A stretch of 64,000 bases of DNA from GW2011-AR15 sp964512765 (GTDB lineage: Archaea; Nanobdellota; Nanobdellia; Woesearchaeales; GW2011-AR15). Below, in pieces: positions 61,735 through 64,000 of this stretch (position 1 is the stretch's first letter; the number at the start of each line of letters is the position of its first letter). Where the stretch lies: positions 62,001-126,000 of the forward strand of contig CAZEKF010000001.1 in the NCBI GenBank assembly GCA_964512765.1, read 5' to 3'. Both the position numbers and the translations under genes were made by a program. The notes under the pieces are model-generated. The model did no database searches. It was given only the letters and a program-made list of their open reading frames with translations, and was not told the DNA's origin.

Positions 61735-62763
61735 ATGCCTAGACGTAGAAGACGAAAGAAAGGAATAGTGTCACCTCTGTTAATAGTTCCTGTTGTACTT
61801 TCTGCGACTAGTTGTTATTTAGTTTATTCAGTTCTTAAGTCTGATGATGGTGCTCTGGCACAAAACAATGTTGTAATGATAACCACAACCTCAGAATACA
61901 CTGCTACTCCTGCATACACATTAACTGCTGTTCCACCTGAATTAACACCAGAGGCAACAGTTGTTTTACAAGATTCTCATGGAGAAGGTTTCCCTGCAAT
62001 ACCTGCTGAGTTATTTAGTGGGATTCCTTCTAACCCAGGGGGAGGAGCTTTAGACGGTAGTTTGTTGCCAACATCTACACAAATGCCAAGAATGGGCTCT
62101 GAAGATCAACAGCCAAGAGAAGAACCGAATAATCCACAACCTGATCTTGGGAACTGTGCTATTACTTACCCGTTTCAAGGAACACTAGGAGTTGATTTTT
62201 CAAGAACCTCGGGACCCCATACTTATGGAGCAGCAATAAATGGGGTTTCTCAGAATGCAGAAGATTATGGAACTGCTGCAAATGTTGATCCAGTAATAGC
62301 TGTAATCTCAGGCAAAGTACTTTACTCATCACATGCACAATTATTGATTGATGGTCCTTGTTACTGGGCTTATTATTATCATGTTGACCAAGACCTGAGA
62401 TACGGTCAACAAGTTGAAATTGGTCAAGCTATTGGTAGAGAAGCTTGTAATGTTGATAGTACTTCAGCAGGTTGTAGTGGTCCTCACGTTCACCTTAATA
62501 TTTACGTTAAAGCTCAAGGACGAAGTGTGCCATTATCAGCTCTTAATGTCACATCTTGGCCAAAAGGTAATTCATATAATCCCTTCCAGGAGATTAGCGT
62601 AGCTTCTGCTATAGATTTTTTAGTTGCAAAAGAAACTTTGCAGGGCTATGAAGCAACACCACATGCTTTTGTATCTAAACAATTAGCAAGCGGTATTTAT
62701 GTGCCTTCTTCAAAGAAAAAAAATGTTTTAGATGAAATAGTATGGGACCAGCCAATTTTGTAA
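61735..62763 (+). CDS. R-tagged surface M23 (LytM-type) metallopeptidase
   Basis: N-terminus MPRRRRRKKG, membrane helix (11-32), a Thr/Pro/Glu-rich stalk (50-140) and an M23 domain (142-290). GPHVHLNIY gives the H-x-H motif (251/253), YYYHVDQ the active-site His216, and the first zinc ligands probably lie in PHTYG (162) and EDYG (177), a variant of H-x3-D. M23 enzymes cut peptidoglycan cross-bridges. It ends DQPIL, a variant of the neighbours' [DE]E-x-IP tail. Confidence 0.8.
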   Translation: MPRRRRRKKGIVSPLLIVPVVLSATSCYLVYSVLKSDDGALAQNNVVMITTTSEYTATPAYTLTAVPPELTPEATVVLQDSHGEGFPAIPAELFSGIPSNPGGGALDGSLLPTSTQMPRMGSEDQQPREEPNNPQPDLGNCAITYPFQGTLGVDFSRTSGPHTYGAAINGVSQNAEDYGTAANVDPVIAVISGKVLYSSHAQLLIDGPCYWAYYYHVDQDLRYGQQVEIGQAIGREACNVDSTSAGCSGPHVHLNIYVKAQGRSVPLSALNVTSWPKGNSYNPFQEISVASAIDFLVAKETLQGYEATPHAFVSKQLASGIYVPSSKKKNVLDEIVWDQPIL

Positions 62764-64000
62764 ATGGAATAGCACTTGTAACAACAGCTGCTAGGTTGTT
62801 GGTACCTGCTGCAGGAGAAGTAATAGCATCTGATACTGTAGAAAGCCCGCAACAATCTGTTTCTATTTGCCAGGCAATTAATGATCCAGGCAGTATTGGT
62901 GGTGATCTAGGCAATTTAGTTAATGCACTGGCATCTGCAGCTAGCCAAGCGCCAAGACATGGTATTGGAATGAATGGTGGTGTGGAAAAAATAACAGCAG
63001 ACGTGTTTGGCTGCGGTGAAATGGAGTTAACTGGCAAGTTTTTATCAACACTACCTGCGGCAGTTGCATTGTACTATGAACAATCTGACATTTCTTCAAT
63101 GATTTCCAATGCAAGAAGTTACCCAGGTGGTGACCCTAGCAATGAAATAAGATCTGCTGTAGTTGTTGCGTTGTCAATGACTGAAAAAGGTAGAAAGATA
63201 TTATCTGATCATGGAATTAATGGAAACATTAACGATGGAGCACAATTATTAATGGCAGTAAACAGGTTTGATGGTAAAGGACACGACATTATACCTTTAC
63301 AAGACGCGTATTATTTAAGAACAGCTCTTCAAAATGGTAGAATTGTTGATGCTACTGCTTATAACGAGAAAGCAATGTGGTATTATCAACAGGTAATGTC
63401 CAGTCCAATTTTAAGAGCTACCATGACAAGGATATCGATTAGAGAATGGACTCACAGACATGGAGCACAAAGTTACTGGGTGCAAATGGGTGGACGAATT
63501 AATTATTATCCAGACCATCCATCAAAAATATTTAACAGTGGAAAATGGTCAAGTTCTGCCTATGGAAAATACCAGTGGTTGACAAAGACATGGAATGATT
63601 TTTCTAAAAAGTTTCTTAATGCTCCAGGAATGGATCCTGTTTCACAAGAGTTAGGCGCTCCTGTTTTAATGAGAGAAAAAAGAAGTTGTTTTGATTTAGT
63701 TAGAGCAGGAGATAGAAATAGTCTAACAAGTGCTTTATCAGAATTAGGCTGTGAATGGGCAGGTGTACCGAATAGCTTAGCCAGAAGTGGGTGTATTTCT
63801 GGACAAAATCCAGCTGAGTCTGGTCAAGCATTTATAGACGCTGTATTTAGTACACATCTTCAAGAAGCAGAAAATATGCAAGACCAAGCATTTAAAACAT
63901 TGTCAAGTGCAGGCCATCTTGGACCTTATTTGATAGTGCCTGCATTTAATTTTCCTGCTGGGTCAGTTGTTAAACTGCATACAAGTTCAGGTATAGTTGA
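62742..64000 (+). CDS. GH104 (lambda R-like) lysozyme, 3' end cut by window
   Basis: An open frame runs from the ATG at 62742 off the end (at least 419 residues). A hydrophobic N-terminus (FVNGIALVTTAARLLVPAAG) and a helical region precede the lysozyme domain: ISIREW (Glu235, likely catalytic), YPDHPSKIF, SSAYGKYQWLTKTWNDF and LGCEWAGVP, as in lambda endolysin R. It would cleave peptidoglycan glycan strands. It overlaps M23 by 22 nt and has no R-tag; frameshift fusion to M23 is an alternative. Confidence 0.8.
   Translation, partial: MGPANFVNGIALVTTAARLLVPAAGEVIASDTVESPQQSVSICQAINDPGSIGGDLGNLVNALASAASQAPRHGIGMNGGVEKITADVFGCGEMELTGKFLSTLPAAVALYYEQSDISSMISNARSYPGGDPSNEIRSAVVVALSMTEKGRKILSDHGINGNINDGAQLLMAVNRFDGKGHDIIPLQDAYYLRTALQNGRIVDATAYNEKAMWYYQQVMSSPILRATMTRISIREWTHRHGAQSYWVQMGGRINYYPDHPSKIFNSGKWSSSAYGKYQWLTKTWNDFSKKFLNAPGMDPVSQELGAPVLMREKRSCFDLVRAGDRNSLTSALSELGCEWAGVPNSLARSGCISGQNPAESGQAFIDAVFSTHLQEAENMQDQAFKTLSSAGHLGPYLIVPAFNFPAGSVVKLHTSSGIV

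Overview
The window comes from an AT-rich archaeon. It carries the archaeal spc ribosomal operon with archaeal/eukaryal-type eL32 and eL19, SecY, AglB, aIF5B, aEF-1beta, Trm1, RIO kinase, AK6-type kinase, a two-domain CDC48 ATPase and a COG2888-type zinc ribbon. Many genes start 22-35 nt after an archaeal TATA element, which suggests leaderless or near-leaderless mRNAs. Low GC, tight packing and many small orphan proteins fit a DPANN-type lineage (Woesearchaeota or Pacearchaeota relatives). That placement is inference; no rRNA is present to settle it.

Layout. (1) 1-5780: uS14 (5' cut), uS8, uL6, eL32, eL19, uL18, uS5, uL30, uL15, secY. (2) 5.8-19.8 kb: cell-surface glycan region with the oligosaccharyltransferase AglB, a paired SMR-type transporter, a nucleotide-sugar epimerase, two processive GT2 enzymes, and a minus-strand operon of polytopic glycosyltransferases led by a shortened NFACT/RqcH gene. 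(3) 19.8-25.6 kb: small membrane proteins, cold-shock protein, PD-(D/E)XK nuclease, radical SAM enzyme, lipoprotein-like protein. (4) 25.7-30.8 kb: glmM-glmU-EamA-glmS, the route to UDP-GlcNAc, which plausibly feeds the glycan region. (5) 31-38 kb: hydrolase/regulator pair, FmdB-like, AK6, PRC-barrel, RIO kinase, DUF371, two PUA-type proteins around a 573-residue orphan, and three structured RNA candidates. (6) 38-49.4 kb: translation and DNA-repair genes (aIF5B, Trm1, aEF-1beta, endonuclease IV, CDC48), two LAGLIDADG-like homing endonuclease genes that share a promoter block, and a metA gene beside the collapsed remnant of its partner metY.

(7) 49.4-64 kb is the most unusual part. Six genes encode proteins with one architecture: an N-terminal run of 5-8 arginines, one membrane anchor, a Thr/Pro-rich stalk, then an unrelated hydrolase domain. 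The domains are a calcineurin-like phosphoesterase, a beta-propeller, NlpC/P60 plus zincin, a CX5R phosphatase plus NAGPA-type phosphodiester glycosidase, a TIM barrel, and an M23 peptidase. Five end in [D/E]-E-x-I-P at the extreme C-terminus and the sixth in a related tail (DQPIL). Two pairs share N-terminal halves, and one pair also shares its promoter, while their catalytic halves are unrelated. A GH104 (lambda R-like) lysozyme gene follows M23 and runs off the end. With them lie three orphan proteins, one an internal tandem duplication. I read this as an undescribed modular surface-hydrolase system, possibly aimed at bacterial peptidoglycan and surface glycans. That function is inference; the shared tags and domain swapping are visible in the sequence.
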